NCBI GenBank assembly: GCA_944990035.1
Contig: CALYLX010000136.1
Span: forward strand, 1,116,001-1,180,000
Origin: Clitopilus passeckerianus
Taxonomy: Eukaryota; Basidiomycota; Agaricomycetes; Agaricales; Entolomataceae
DNA length: 64,000 nt
Direction: 5' to 3'
The position numbers and the translations under genes are program-made. The stretch's first letter is position 1; each line of letters opens with the position of its first letter. The notes below the pieces were generated by a model, which ran no database searches, was not told the DNA's origin, and was given only the letters and a program-made list of their open reading frames with translations. Of this stretch, positions 38,369-50,275 are shown in pieces.

Positions 38369-39031
38369 ATGGTTCGCGGATTCCTCCTACGACTAGCGCC
38401 TCGTTTGGCTACCAGACCGATATTGCCACTGGCTCGTTTGAGGCCCCAAGCAGTTCCTTCCCTGGTTCATCCTGCAACAAGACACTCTCGATTATTCCAA
38501 CATTTCCCTGCCCGCCTGACGGAATCTAATGCCAGCTCCGGGCACCAGCAGTCCTATACCTTGCCTCCAGACGCAACCCTTTCGCAAAAACTCAAACACC
38601 TTATAAAATCTTACGGCTGGTATGCACTAGGTGTCTACATGGTGCTTACAGTACTAGATTTCGGTGTCGCATTTGCTGGGGTCAACCTGCTCGGCGCGGA
38701 ATATGTATCCTCGGTTGTCACTCAAGTGAAAGCGGTCGTAGCAAGAACTCTCCATTCTCATCCGCCTGAGCCGGGCCTAGATGAAATGGAAAGCACCCAG
38801 AATCCAGCCGCACAACCAGGTCAGGAAGGTCTCTACGCGATGCTTGTTCTCGCCTACGCCATACACAAGACCCTGTTCCTTCCCGTCCGTGTAGGCCTTA
38901 CAGCAGCGTTCACGCCAAAGTTGGTTCGCTGGCTTGGCCAAAGAGGTTGGACTGGAGCAGCAGGAACAAAACGTGCAGCGGCGGAGATGCGAGAAAGAAT
39001 TAGAGAAAGAAGGAACCGACAACACGATTGA
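38369..39031 (+). CDS. DUF1279 (FAM210-like) mitochondrial membrane protein
   Basis: Intronless, 220 aa. The N-terminus MVRGFLLRLAPRLATRPILP is Arg/Leu-rich and resembles a mitochondrial presequence. The DUF1279 core is LKHLIKSYGWYALGVYMVLT with LDFGVAFAGVNLLG as the first membrane hairpin. A second hydrophobic segment, LYAMLVLAYAIHKTLFLPVR, leads into the conserved AAFTPKLVRWLGQRGW, and the tail is Arg-rich. FAM210 proteins sit in the inner membrane and influence mitochondrial translation in animals; fungal relatives are poorly studied. Divergent from SPE2 with 304 bp between the start codons. Confidence 0.8.
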   Translation: MVRGFLLRLAPRLATRPILPLARLRPQAVPSLVHPATRHSRLFQHFPARLTESNASSGHQQSYTLPPDATLSQKLKHLIKSYGWYALGVYMVLTVLDFGVAFAGVNLLGAEYVSSVVTQVKAVVARTLHSHPPEPGLDEMESTQNPAAQPGQEGLYAMLVLAYAIHKTLFLPVRVGLTAAFTPKLVRWLGQRGWTGAAGTKRAAAEMRERIRERRNRQHD

Positions 39032-39158
39032 ACGAGGAATGTATTTATCACTATCTTACATTGGGCATAATTTGGTGAGTCGTTCCATGTTTTAGCACTA
39101 TTTCTCCAACTAATATTTATTTTCCCTAAAGGACTCCGTTGATGTTACCATCACCCCC

Positions 39159-39672
39159 TCATGATTTAGTTACCTCTCCTTCTATTCATCAACACATTAG
39201 ACAAACAGAAAGGCAGAAACATAATGGGCATATTTACCAGTTAGAATTCCCTCCTTAATTAACTCTTCTTGGTTTGGTCGATGCTGCAACGCATGTTCGA
39301 GTTTGTCTTGTAACTGAGAGCGCTCAAGCCGCTCCTTCGCGGCAATCAAGCGAGGGGAGATGCCAGAGTCATCTAGCAACGGTTAAGATAGTGGGTTTTA
39401 GCAACTGAGACGAATTTAACGGCACCTTTGAGTACGTTACGGTCAATTAGCTCCTTCTTGTCTGGTCGAGAGCTAAGACGTTTCTCCAACTCTTGGACTG
39501 TGGCTTCATCGATCGAAGACTTTCTGACCGGAGCAGCCGCCGATTGAGAAGCTGTCGATAAATGTGGTCCGGTTAGTGGTATGGATCGACGATATGGAGG
39601 AGCTAGGGCATACACATGTTTGTAGATTCCTGTGAGGGCTATCTGCGTTTCTAGATCGTGGATAGACGCCAT
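39159..39672 (-). CDS. Small RPEL-repeat protein
   Basis: Three exons (39672-39426, 39372-39238, 39181-39159) give 134 aa with an exact frame. Two RPEL-type repeats are visible: LEKRLSSRPDKKELIDRNVL and LEHALQHRPNQEELIKEGIL, both with the RPxxxEL core. RPEL motifs bind monomeric actin in animal proteins such as MRTF and Phactr; small fungal RPEL proteins have no settled role. Without the last 56-nt intron the frame would end at 39197 with a hydrophobic tail, which is less typical. No signal peptide. Confidence 0.7.
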
Positions 39673-39863
39673 TATATACTGTTAGAGAAGCTGTGTGCAA
39701 CGGTCACAAGACTTGAGTCTGACAAGTGCCGAGAATGGAATCACTAGTTCCGGTTACCATTTATTCACGGTGAATAATTCACCATCGTCTAATTTGTGCA
39801 TGAGAGCGATGCCTCAGAGCAATAGTTACGAAATAAGTACTACTGATAAGCCTGAATATACAA

Positions 39864-41250
39864 TCAAATTGGCTGAGATAATCTCTCGACAACGATAGAC
39901 ACATCGTCCAGCCATTTATCCTCCATCTCCACTGTGATCAACCTTGACACTTTCTCCGTATCATTCCCCCCAAGTCCGTGGCGCAGTAGGTAATTGGCAA
40001 GATTGGTATTCTCGCTCTTCTCACTGAATTTTTTGGATAGGACCTTGAACCAGAGCTCGCCGAGTCTCTTCAGGTCGGCGGTCTCGTGTTTATATAAATC
40101 CAGGAGTCCATCCGAGCAAAGAATGAGGCATGCTTCCTTGCCCTTGATGGTGGCATGATGGGCTTCCGCGAGGTTCGACAAGTAAGGGGGCGTTATATTA
40201 CGATCCAGAAATTCGTCGGCGCTCTTGTGAAACTGGAAGCCGGCTTTTGCGTTCATAAAGACACGTCTCGTGTAGATGATTGGCAGCTTGAAGAGATGAT
40301 CACCAACGGCTAAGCAACAGAGATCAGACCTCCATCAAACACGAAGAGGAGTTCATACCCCTAGTTACAGCGATGGCACCCAATACTCTTTTCCCTAAAA
40401 CGCATTGGTTTTCGCCCGGATGTTCCGATTGTATTCTGGCCTGTTCAGAAGGATCCGATCCATTGTGAAAGCCGCTTAACAAAGACGTGTGCCAGTCGGT
40501 ACTTTCATCTCTTACTCCAAGCACTGTAAAATTGTGGTAAGCTAGGCTAATAAAACTGCGTATAATAGCCAACCTGCTTGACAGTCTCCTAGACTGGCAG
40601 TCCAGATGTTCTCGTTGCCAGGATCAATCAAGGAAACCAAAACGGTAGTTCCCCTCATGCATCGTGCGACAATGGCAGCGTTGACACCCCCGAATTCCTG
40701 ATCATTTATTATGTTACGGATATGATCGTCCGACAGGGATTCAATGAAATCGGGGCTAGGGAAAAGCCCAAGGAGTTCCTTTGTGAGGTTATCATCAAGA
40801 GTCGATATTGAATTCAAAAGGATATCCGAGATGGCTTGGGTGGCGATGGAGTCGTTGGAAGTAGTATATTGCTCCAGAGACCGTTGAATTAGGAGAGGTA
40901 GCCGTGACGCAGTCCAGTCAGCGGTGTCGTGCCCGGCATGGCCTAGAAGTATCCAGAGATTAAGAAGCAACGAGACCGACATGTATTCCAAGCATACCAT
41001 CGAGCACAGCGCGAAATTTCCAAGTGCCACTCGGAAGATTCCAGTTCTGGATAACAACGCGGTCCTGATTTCTCTCTTCAGGATTAGGGCAAGGCTGGAA
41101 CGTAACGTAATCTGTGTCCAGCTCTCGAGTTGCACCAGCAAGTCGGGTAAGCTCAGCCGAAAGTTGAGGCTCTGGTAGTGATTGGTATCTCCAGTGAGCA
41201 TCATACTCCGGATACTCCATGTTAGTATACTTGACACTGGAGGCCGACAT
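39864..41250 (-). CDS. PP2C-family protein phosphatase
   Basis: Metal-dependent Ser/Thr phosphatase of the PPM/PP2C family. Four exons, about 400 aa. Conserved motifs in order: NQDRVV, RAVLDGHAGHDTADW (metal-binding Asp and the GxxG turn), TASLGDCQA, LILCSDGLLDLY and the terminal metal motif DDVSIVVERL. The insertion between motifs and the NQDR start resemble fungal pyruvate-dehydrogenase-phosphatase-like members, but no clear mitochondrial presequence is seen. ATGs at 41286 and 41220 are also in frame; 41250 (MSASSVKYTNMEYPEYD) is a compromise. Transcribed toward the RPEL gene, 191 bp away. Confidence 0.85.
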
Positions 41251-41470
41251 CCTGCTGGTTACCAGAAGGTGAGCTGGTTTCTCCAAGATCGTTGCTGTTG
41301 TAGCAGACGCGAATCACATCCGATTCCCGAATCGCGATAGCTAATCATTTTCGCGGCCACGTGATGCGCACCCTGTTGTTCATCCGAACAGTTGACAGTC
41401 AAACACGCTGGTTGAAGTACGCGCTCACAACAGCCAGTGCTCAAGCTCTCATTCTGTCAAATCAACTACT

Positions 41471-43744
41471 ATGAAAACAAAGGTACGATCTCACTTGGAT
41501 GCAATGAGAAATACTGATACAAAAGCTTCACAGCCTGTAACTTCTGCAAACGAACTCAGGAATGTTATTGCTCAACTTGACGTCGACCTTCGCAAACCGG
41601 AAACAGAAGAAACATGGGACAAAATAGCGAAAAGCCTCGTGGCTTTTGCTGAGATCTGTAACAACGGCGCCTATGACTACCCTCAAGAACTCGTTCAGCA
41701 CCTTCGCGCTCTGTCTGTGCCAATTATATCCAGCATGTTGTCTGAGCGAACACGCCTCTCTGGCGCGGCAATCGAACTTGTCAGCACGGCTGCACCCGGT
41801 CTAGGAACCCATTTTGAACCATTGGTTCCCATTTTCCTACCCACCCTTTTGGCCTTATCCGGACGTACAACCAAGGTGTTCGTCACTCGCGCCAAAGCCT
41901 GCATCACCACAATAATAGAGACTACTCAACTCCCATGCATTATTCCCCACTTCCTGCAACATGTCAAAGACAAATCCAACTCAATGCGGTTGGCCTCTGC
42001 AGAAGGCACACTCATGTGCGTAAATTGCCTGAACCCACCAGATCTCGAGAAAGATGCCAGGATTAGGGACATTGAAGCGGTCATCAAAGCTACGGCGACC
42101 GATTCCCAAGCAGAGATCAGGCAGGTTGGAAAGAAGCTCTTTGAGGCCTACAAAGTTTTATTCCCCTCAAGGATTGAGTGGTAGGTGACATATTTCCTCC
42201 TCAATAACACAGCTGACCGAGCTTTGGAAAGTTTTACAGCTCCACTGACACCGACGATCAGGAAATACCTCGATATCAAGAACGCTAATCTACGGAAGCA
42301 GGACCCTCTTCCGCGATTGCTGCCCACTCTAGAAAGCAGGAAACTGCTTTCTTCATCTACCTCTGCGGCCATAGGTCGTGGCCGCCCGCCCACTCAGAAG
42401 CCTCCCATGCATGCTCGATCAACCTCTACTTCTGCAGTCTCAGATTCTGCGGTTTCAAACGGGTTGGAAAGGACGGAAAGACGTGAAGCAAAGAAACTTA
42501 ATACAGACATGCCACCCCCTGCGTTCGTTCCAATACGGACTGTCCGCAGTCACACGGACCTTGCTCGTGTCAAACCTGACAAGCTAAAACCAAGTGCACC
42601 GTCTCGACAACCTCCACCGGCGGCGCCGGCTGATGCACCAAAACCGTCGCGTATGGCTTCTAGAGGACCTCCTCAACGAGTTCTTCGGACTGAAACCACT
42701 CAATCCCAAGTAAGAGAACGACCGAAAGAGGCAACTAGCCAAAAGTCAGTTCCACAAAGGGCTCGGCCTCAGCCGCCGACTGCCACCGCACCGAATCCTC
42801 AGGCGGCTATCCGTGGTGCTCAAAGCGGTGGCCCTTCTCGGGCTTTACCTGCCAGACCCCCTGCTCGACCAGTTGAGAAGCCAGCTAAGGCTGATTTATC
42901 AAAGGCGGCGAGAGATAAATCCGTCCCATCGACTAGGGACCTGAAGCCACGCAGCCTCACACAGCCCACAGTTGCGCAACTTTCACGAGCCGCGGCAGTC
43001 GCGAAAGATAAGCCCGCTTCGGGAAAACCTTCTACTCGTCCTCTATGGACTTCGAAGAGCGTCGTTACTTCCTCTGGCCCTTTTAAAACCAAGCCGGACA
43101 TCTCGTCCAAGCCAAAGGCTGGAGTTAGGAAACTCGCGGCTGCAGAGATACCTCTTCCCGTGTCTCCCGAACCAACAGGGGAGCCGTGTACTGAGATTGA
43201 GGCCGAATCTGTTCAGGCAGAGAAGATTGCGAGCAGAGCACCAAGTCAGGACTTGGTACCCACGCCTGTACACCCTTCAGAAAGTCGAGAATCACTGCCG
43301 ACTATTGCCGTGCCGGACGAAACACGGAACGAGGTTCCTACGGTACAGACGGAAGAGGCATCGGATCCCAATGGCTCCATGCCCGATACAGATGAAGAGT
43401 CACCCACGGAGCAGGCGGTTGCTGAGGTAGATTCCAGCCTTGATAAACCAGGCACACCTGTCTTCTCCGCTACACCCAAAACACCTATACAACAAACAGC
43501 ATCAGGAGACATTGGCGCTTTATCGGCCAAGACTCCGATTTCAGCCCTGCTAAATTCAATCCAGAGAGGCTTCATAATGTCACCGTCGGAACCACTTTCA
43601 CCTCCTCAATCCTATATTGAGCACAAGATGCCAGCGCCTCATCCTTTGAACGCGTCGAAGGGACCATTCATTTTTGGCAAGGTTGACGAAGAGGAGCGGC
43701 CAGTATTGAACAATATGGAGAACGTCATGAATGCACAGATTTAA
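41471..43744 (+). CDS. CLASP-family microtubule-associated protein with a single TOG domain
   Basis: One intron (42181-42231) gives 740 aa. Residues 25-240 form a CLASP-N/TOG HEAT-repeat array (EETWDKIAKSLVAFAEIC, LSVPIISSMLSERTRLSGAA, LLALSGRTTKVFVTRAKACI, IIPHFLQHVKDKSNSMRLAS). The rest is a basic Ser/Pro/Ala-rich region of the kind that binds the microtubule lattice, with a repeated P(A/P)RP-like pattern. CLASP/Stu1 proteins stabilise and rescue microtubules in the spindle and at the cortex. Only one TOG domain is seen, so this is a short form compared with animal CLASPs. Confidence 0.8.
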
Positions 43745-44078
43745 TAGAGCTGGGATGTAACGTAGTTCTTCCGTAATTTGCCATGGAACAAGGTTCCGCA
43801 AGGTTGGACTTGCATATAGTCGAGCGGGAATTCAGGCGTCTCACGCTTCGGAGAATTGAGAACAATGGTATCGTGTCCAGTGCGGAGAAGATTGAGTATC
43901 AAAAAGTCGCTATTATTCATGATAGTAGAGTGACTAGGATGGGCTCGAGAGGTATCTATTACATGGCAGTCTCGGCCGCCTCATGCTAAGTCGTAATTGT
44001 CTAAGATAGGTGGTCAAAGCGGCTTTATATTCAAATCAAAATAACACGTACAATTCCCAACTAATTGCGGAGGCCCTG
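43745..44078. other. Convergent intergenic region
   Basis: About 330 bases between the CLASP gene (+) and the bL34m gene (-). An open frame at 43783-43989 shows no family features. No gene called. Confidence 0.5.
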
Positions 44079-44438
44079 CTAATGGCTCAGATATTTCCTT
44101 CCCTTGATGAGCCGTCTCTTCAGGATGTTCTTTCCACCAAGGGTTCTTTTGCGAGCAAGGAAACCGTGTTTCCTCTTGCGCTTTCTCTGTGATGGTTGAT
44201 ATTCTGCGCCGAATGTCCTAAAACGGAGCTGGCCTAGGGCGCTGAGGATTGGCGACGAGTGTGCAGAGGGAGAAGCCATGGCAAGTGGTGAAAACGCGGT
44301 TGGTCGATAGACGGGGAACAGCCGTTGTGGTTGGCTTGTAGCAAAAGTCATGATGTTGCGCGAGACATTCTTTGCAAAAGACAAGGAAGCTGGTGCTTTC
44401 TTGAGGAGCTGGACGAGAGCCAGCGGTATGCGAGGCAT
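44079..44438 (-). CDS. MRPL34: Mitochondrial large-subunit ribosomal protein bL34m
   Basis: Intronless, 119 aa. The C-terminal 45 residues are the bL34 fold: [20 protein letters not shown] then [20 protein letters not shown] with the terminal RKYLSH. bL34 is a small, very basic protein buried in the large-subunit rRNA. The N-terminal part ([20 protein letters not shown]) is a mitochondrial presequence. Its ATG at 44438 lies 133 bp from the first ALA1 start considered here, so the two genes share a divergent promoter. Confidence 0.93.
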   Translation of the reverse strand: MPRIPLALVQLLKKAPASLSFAKNVSRNIMTFATSQPQRLFPVYRPTAFSPLAMASPSAHSSPILSALGQLRFRTFGAEYQPSQRKRKRKHGFLARKRTLGGKNILKRRLIKGRKYLSH

Positions 44439-44571
44439 TGGAACTGTGAGTAAACTCGGCTAATTTTGAGGAGGACTGCTATTTTCGAGAGTGTGACACG
44501 TGCACGCGGCAACATCCGTCACGAGTCAGAAATTGTCCAGATTAGAAGTGAAAGATTGGGAAATCAGCCGG

Positions 44572-47500
44572 ATGTTACTGATATCCAGGCTTGTATTTCG
44601 ACCACCATCGATTGGTTTTAGGACTACCTTCAAGCGGTCTTTCTCTGCTATGGAAAACAAGCCTTACACAGGGCCTTGGACCGCCCAGAAAGTTCGACAA
44701 CAGTTTTTCGACTTCTTCCGCTCCAAAGGCCATACATTCGTCCCTTCTTCACCCACTATTCCCTATGATGATCCCACACTTCTCTTCGCTAATGCTGGCA
44801 TGAACCAGGCGAGTAGCAATGCGATGTGTTCCGACTATCCCAGCTGATTACAATGACCAATTGAATTCAGTACAAATCAATATTCCTGGGCACCGTAGAT
44901 CCCAACTCTGACCTGGCAAAGCTCAAACGTGCCTTCAATTCCCAGAAATGTATTAGAGCTGGAGGGAAACACAATGGTGAGCCTAACGGGCAGTTCTGCA
45001 ACATTTCATGGACTTATCATTTCTTACCAGACTTGGACGATGTCGGCAAAGATTCCTACCACCACACTTTCTTCGAAATGCTTGGGAATTGGTCGTTTGG
45101 TGACTACTTCAAGGTGAGCATACTCCGCCTACTTGAGGAAGGATGCCCATAAACCGGATCCTCTAGAAAGAAGCAATTGCCTACTCGTGGGAGCTCCTCA
45201 CTGAAGTCTACGGCTTGAAGAAAGAGAACCTCTACGTAACCTATTTCGAAGGCGACCCCAAGAACGGATTAGAACCCGACCTTGAGGCAAAGCAATACTG
45301 GCTTGAGCAAGGTATTGCGGAAGACCACATTCTTCCCGGAAACGCCAAGGACAATTTCTGGGGTAAGCCCTTACATCCCAATCTATGCTGCATCTCATGA
45401 AGCGTGTTAGAAATGGGTGCTACCGGGCCTTGTGGACCTTGCAGGTACGGCTCTGAATTTCACATTGGCGACCAGTTCCAGCTGACTTCTATTTAGTGAG
45501 ATTCACTATGACCGGATTGGGGGCAGAAATGCCGCGCACTTGGTTAACCATGACGACCCTCTTGTTCTGGAAATTTGGAACAATGTCTTCATTCAGTTTA
45601 ACCGTGAAGACGATGGCACGTTGAAATCCCTGCCTGCAAAACACGTCGATACTGGAATGGGCTTCGAACGCTTGGTCTCTGCGATTCAAGACAAGCACTC
45701 GAACTATGATACTGACGTATTTACGCCTATATTCGAGAGAATACACCAGCTCACCGGGGTCCGGCCGTACCAAGGTCTTTTCGGGGCCGACGATAAGGAT
45801 GGCATCGATACTGCATACCGGGTTGTCGCCGACCACGTTAGGACTTTGACATTTGCCCTCAGTGATGGCGGTGTCCCCAACAAGGATGGCCGAGGTTATG
45901 TACTGAGACGTATCCTAAGGAGAGGTTCTCGCTATGCTCGCAAAAAGCTTGGAGTTCCGATCGGAAGCTTCTTCTCTTCTCTCATGCCGGTTGTCGTTGA
46001 GACGATGGTAAGTGTCCCCTTATTTGTATGCTATCGTATCGCTCACGGACTACAGGGAGACACATTCCCCGAAATCACCAAGAAACTGGATGAAATCAAA
46101 GAGATTCTGGATGAAGAGGAGGAATCTTTCTCGCGCACCCTCGATCGAGGTGAAAAATTGTTTGATGAATACGCAAAAGCTACGAAGGAACGAGGGTCTA
46201 CGGTGTTAAACGGGAGCGACGTATGGAGGTTATACGACACCTTTGGCTTCCCTGTCGACCTTACGACGATCATGGCGGAGGAATTGGGTCTCCAGATCAA
46301 CGATGTCGAGTTCGAGGCTGCTCAAGCCGCGTCCAAGGAAGCAAGCAAAGGAGCCGGAAAGAAAGGCGCTAGTGATCTGGTGAAGTTGGATGTGCACGAT
46401 ATTGCTGCTCTCGAGAAGAACGTCGACGTGCCCAAGACAAACGATTCCTCTAAGTTCGGTGAGTCTGATAGGGTTCGCGTTCGAATAAGATGTAGGCACT
46501 GAAAATGGTATAGGATCTGGCAATATTGTTGCAAGCGTCAAGGCGATCTTCCACGATAAGTCCTTTGTCACATCAACCAGCGACGTGCCTCAGGGCGCGA
46601 CGTTTGGTATACTCCTTGACAAGACTTGCTTCTATGCTGAGTCTGGTGGCCAAGAGTACGATACGGGGAATATCGTCGTCGACGGTGTTGCAGATTTCGA
46701 CGTTACCAATGTTCAGGTCTACAATGGCTATGTTCTGCATACGGGAAACCTGAAGTATGGTATCCTGAAAGTTGGAGATGAAGTCGTTGCTTCATATGAC
46801 GAGGTACGTGAGCTTGCACACGACCATATCATTTACTGACGATGGAGACCTAGTTACGTCGCTGGCCGCTCCGAAACAACCATACTGCGACGCACATTCT
46901 CAACTATGCCCTCAGGGAAATCCTTGGTGATCACATCGATCAAAAGGGTTCCTTGGTTGCTCCTACGAAGCTTCGATTCGACTTTTCACATAAAGCACAA
47001 ATCGCCCTCCCAGACCTGTCTAAGATCGAGAGCATGAGCGTGGACTGGATCAAGAAGAATGTGCCCGTGTTCAGCAAAGAGTTGGATCTCCCCACCGCTC
47101 GCAAGATTCCAGGGTTGCGTGCCGTGTTCGGAGAGACTTATCCGGACCCTGTTCGCGTTGTTTCACTGGAGTTTGACGTTGAAGACATTGCCAAAAACGT
47201 CGAGAACCCTCTTTGGCGGAATACCAGCGTTGAGTTCTGCGGTGGAACGTGAGTTACTTCTGAATAATTAAAGCGGTCCTAGCTGAGATATATTCCTTAG
47301 CCATGTTGCGAAGACTGGTGACATAAGAGACTTCGTAGTCACCGAAGAGTCTGGAATCGCGAAGGGTATTCGCCGAATCATCGCTGTTACTGGGCACGAA
47401 GCCCATGACGTTACTCGCGTTGCGGAGGCACTCAAGTCTAAACTCGATTTACTTGAGAAGGCAGAGGGCAAAGCCAAGGATGCGGGGCTGAAGGCGCTCA

Positions 47501-48220
47501 CTGTCGTATGCAAATTCCTTCCAGCCAGCCTACTCATTGATAATAATTCCCAATCCAAGGAACTTAACCAAGCCGATATCTCTGTAATCAAGAAGGCGGA
47601 GTTGAAAGATCGATTAGGTGCCATGCGAAAAGCCTACGACAAGCAGGCGAAGGAGAAGGAGACAGTTGCTAACAAAGAAGTAATGTCAAATCGTACTGAA
47701 GTTATTAAACCAACTAACCTCGATCACCACAGGCTCTGGAGCGGCTGCAGAAACACTTCGAAGAGAACACTAAATCAGAGGTCTTCATTGCCAACCTTGA
47801 TGTCGGTGGTAGTTCAAAAGTACGCTCAGCACCCTATTTACCCGACGATTTCCTGAACATTTCCGTCACAATCATCGTCACAGATTCTGCAAAGCCTGGC
47901 TTCTCAAGCGAAGAAGATTGGCAAGGCTATCTATGTGCTAAGTGTAGACGGAGAAGGTGGCAAAGTTGCCCACGTCAATTACGTTCCTCCGAGCTTGAAG
48001 GAGAAAGGAGTAGATGCCAGGACATGGGCCACACAGATAAGCGATATCATAGGTGGAAAGGTGTGTATCCGACGCTATATTTGCGAACCGCTACTGATCC
48101 TCCTTTCCGCAGGCTGGTGGCAAGGAAGACAGCGCACAGGGTGTTGGCGTTGAGGTTGGAAAAGTTAACGAAGCAGTTGTCGCCGCGGAGAATTATATCA
48201 CTACTATACTTAAAGCCTGA
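44572..48220 (+). CDS. ALA1: Alanyl-tRNA synthetase, probably serving both cytosol and mitochondria
   Basis: Class II synthetase charging tRNA-Ala. About 980 aa in some 14 exons. Class II motifs: [51 protein letters not shown] and [12 protein letters not shown]. The editing domain has its zinc ligands in [13 protein letters not shown] and FCGGTH. The C-Ala region ends [11 protein letters not shown]. Two starts fit: the ATG at 44572 gives [20 protein letters not shown], an Arg-rich leader with no acidic residue that looks mitochondrial; the ATG at 44650 ([12 protein letters not shown]) begins the usual cytosolic protein. One gene with two start sites is known from yeast ALA1. A still earlier in-frame ATG at 44500 would add 24 residues. 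Internal intron borders are approximate. Confidence 0.93.
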
Positions 48221-48608
48221 AACATATAACTATCATCACTCTAGATTTAATAACCTGTAGGCATTCAGTCACGTTTTAGTTTCAATGCAATTGGGGATTC
48301 CTGGTAACTTGGCATGCGTGAGAAAGAATTCGACAAATTGGGCAAGGCGACGGGTGTTGCCGATTGTTGCGCACGAAGGCTCGTCCACACCTCCCAAAGT
48401 CACCAAGAAGCTGCTCTGCAAGACGTTGGCTAAGGTAAGAACGACTTCATGACACTCCAGAACGAAGAATAGAGGCCAAGGATGGAATACTTGGAGGAAG
48501 GAATGTTGGACGGGACAGTTTTAAGTTGGATGCTTGAACGGCGATCTGGATGACACAGGATGGTCAGAAAACTGATCAGCCCTTCTTCCTTCAACAGGCT
48601 TCATCAAC
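48221..48608. other. RPS18 promoter and leader; weak antisense frame
   Basis: About 390 bases between ALA1 and RPS18. On the minus strand, a frame at 48269-48429 (QSSFLVTLGGVDEPSCATIG and onwards) begins after a good 3' splice acceptor (TTCTTACCTTAG). A second open stretch lies upstream at about 48435-48598, but the two could not be joined with a normal intron. I call no gene. A pyrimidine-rich CTTCTTCCTTCAACAG before the RPS18 ATG suggests a leader intron. Confidence 0.35.
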
Positions 48609-49246
48609 ATGTCCCTCGTCCTCCCAGAGCAACACCAGCAATTCCAGGTCTGCGTCCCTCCGATTTGAACAAGAAGAAACAACGTTACTGATCCCCAGTG
48701 TCCAGCACATTCTCCGTCTCCTCAACACTAATGTTGACGGAAAACGCAAAGTCATGTACGCCTTGACCGAGATCAAGGGTGTCGGTCGTCGCTACTCAAA
48801 TTTGGTCTGCAAGAAGGCTGACGTCGACCTCAACAAGCGGTATGTTCTTATCTCCTGACTTGGATTTTGTCCACTCATCTCTACCCAGTGCTGGAGAACT
48901 CAACTCTGACGAACTCGAACGCATTGTCACCATCATCCAAAACCCCACTCAGTTCAAGATTCCCACATGGTTCCTGAATAGGCAAAAGGATATCATCGAT
49001 GGCAAGAACTCACAGATCTTGTCCAATGGTGTCGACTCCAAGCTCCGTGACGATCTTGAGAGGCTAAAGAAGATTCGTGCTCACCGTGGTCTGAGGCACT
49101 ACTGGGGCCTCCGTGTCAGGGGTCAACACACAAAAACCACCGGTTCGTTTCTCCCTTCAAACTCGCTTTTTTTGAGAAAGATCTAATTTTCTCTTTTCAA
49201 CAGGTCGTCGTGGCAAGACCGTCGGTGTGTCGAAGAAGCGCGGTTA
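48609..49246 (+). CDS. RPS18: Cytosolic ribosomal protein uS13 (S18)
   Basis: Small-subunit head protein contacting the P-site tRNA and bridge B1. Introns 48648-48705, 48840-48888 and 49143-49203. The protein starts [20 protein letters not shown], and the rest is close to identical to other eukaryotic S18: [60 protein letters not shown] and [14 protein letters not shown]. The first acceptor is the second of two nearby AGs (48705), chosen because it joins FQ to HILRLL. Confidence 0.96.
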
Positions 49247-49430
49247 AACGTATTCTTTGTACTTCTCTACATGCTTGTCGAATTTTCCACATGCACTATA
49301 CGATGTAATTTTCGATATGCATTATGCCCTTTTATTATAAGCGTTCGACACGTGACGAGACGTGTCTGGAAAGTTCGCGACTTGAGCGTTTCCAACTTTT
49401 GAACTGCGTTTGCAGCCGTTCCTCATACTA

Positions 49431-50133
49431 ATGACAACCTGGGCGCCCTCATATCACCATAACCATCTTAATCATCCGTGGTTCGCGACGCCTACGATGA
49501 AGCGGAAGCTGTCCAGGCCGCCCAGCCCTCCTAGCTCCTCAACCAGTCGACGCTCCTCGGAAAGCACGTCACCTCCGCCTACTAAACGGCGTAGGCAAAC
49601 GGCTCTTGAGACCAACTTTTCAAATCTATCTCTGCAACATTCTGAGCCTTATTCTTTGCTTACTACGGCGCCTTCTACGTATGGCTCGTATTCAATGTCT
49701 GGCAGTGCAAGCCCTACCGCTATAGATGTCGACGAGGAACCGCCAATACCGGAAATCAAGATGAAAACTTCAACGTGGTATGAGCCTGAACCGGATCGTA
49801 AGTTACCTCTGAATATGTTCCACAGAATGTATTGCTTATAATGACTTAGGTATTGTGATTACCGACTTGGATTCCTCTTCAGACGAAGAAACGGAAGAAA
49901 GTCAGGATAAATCCTCCCTACAGATATCGTCTGCACTCCTACATGAACTAACCACCCGATCTCGGGCACGATATCTCCCTGAAAGTGGTCCAAGCCAAGC
50001 GCTCGTGCTGTACAAACCTCTACCTATCACAGGTGCACCTACACTTCCAGAGAGGAAGGTGGAAGTCGAACAAACCTGCAAGACGCTGGAAACTGTTCCA
50101 GTGGATGATGATGCCATGGATATAGAACCATAG
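49431..50133 (+). CDS. Hypothetical Ser/Pro-rich protein
   Basis: Not recognised. One intron (49798-49849) gives 216 aa. The N-terminal half is Ser/Pro/Arg-rich with a nuclear-localisation-like cluster (PPPTKRRRQ). The middle has an acidic, Ser-rich stretch (DLDSSSDEETEESQDKSS) that would suit CK2 phosphorylation. The ending VDDDAMDIEP is acidic. No folded domain is obvious except perhaps SALLHELTTRSRARYLPESG. Low-complexity nuclear regulator is an inference. Confidence 0.6.
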
Positions 50134-50275
50134 AAATAATTCATTATAATAAATAAACAGTTCTAGTCAACCTTCCATTTCCAAGATGAGAGTAGCACTG
50201 GGGAACTCAGTAGATACAGGAGTGAAGCTAAAGTTCTTGCTATCATACAAATAACACATGTTTGTGCAGTCTTCA

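Noticed and set aside
43783..43989. 68-codon open frame between CLASP and bL34m
   Set aside because: No recognisable features; consistent with chance.
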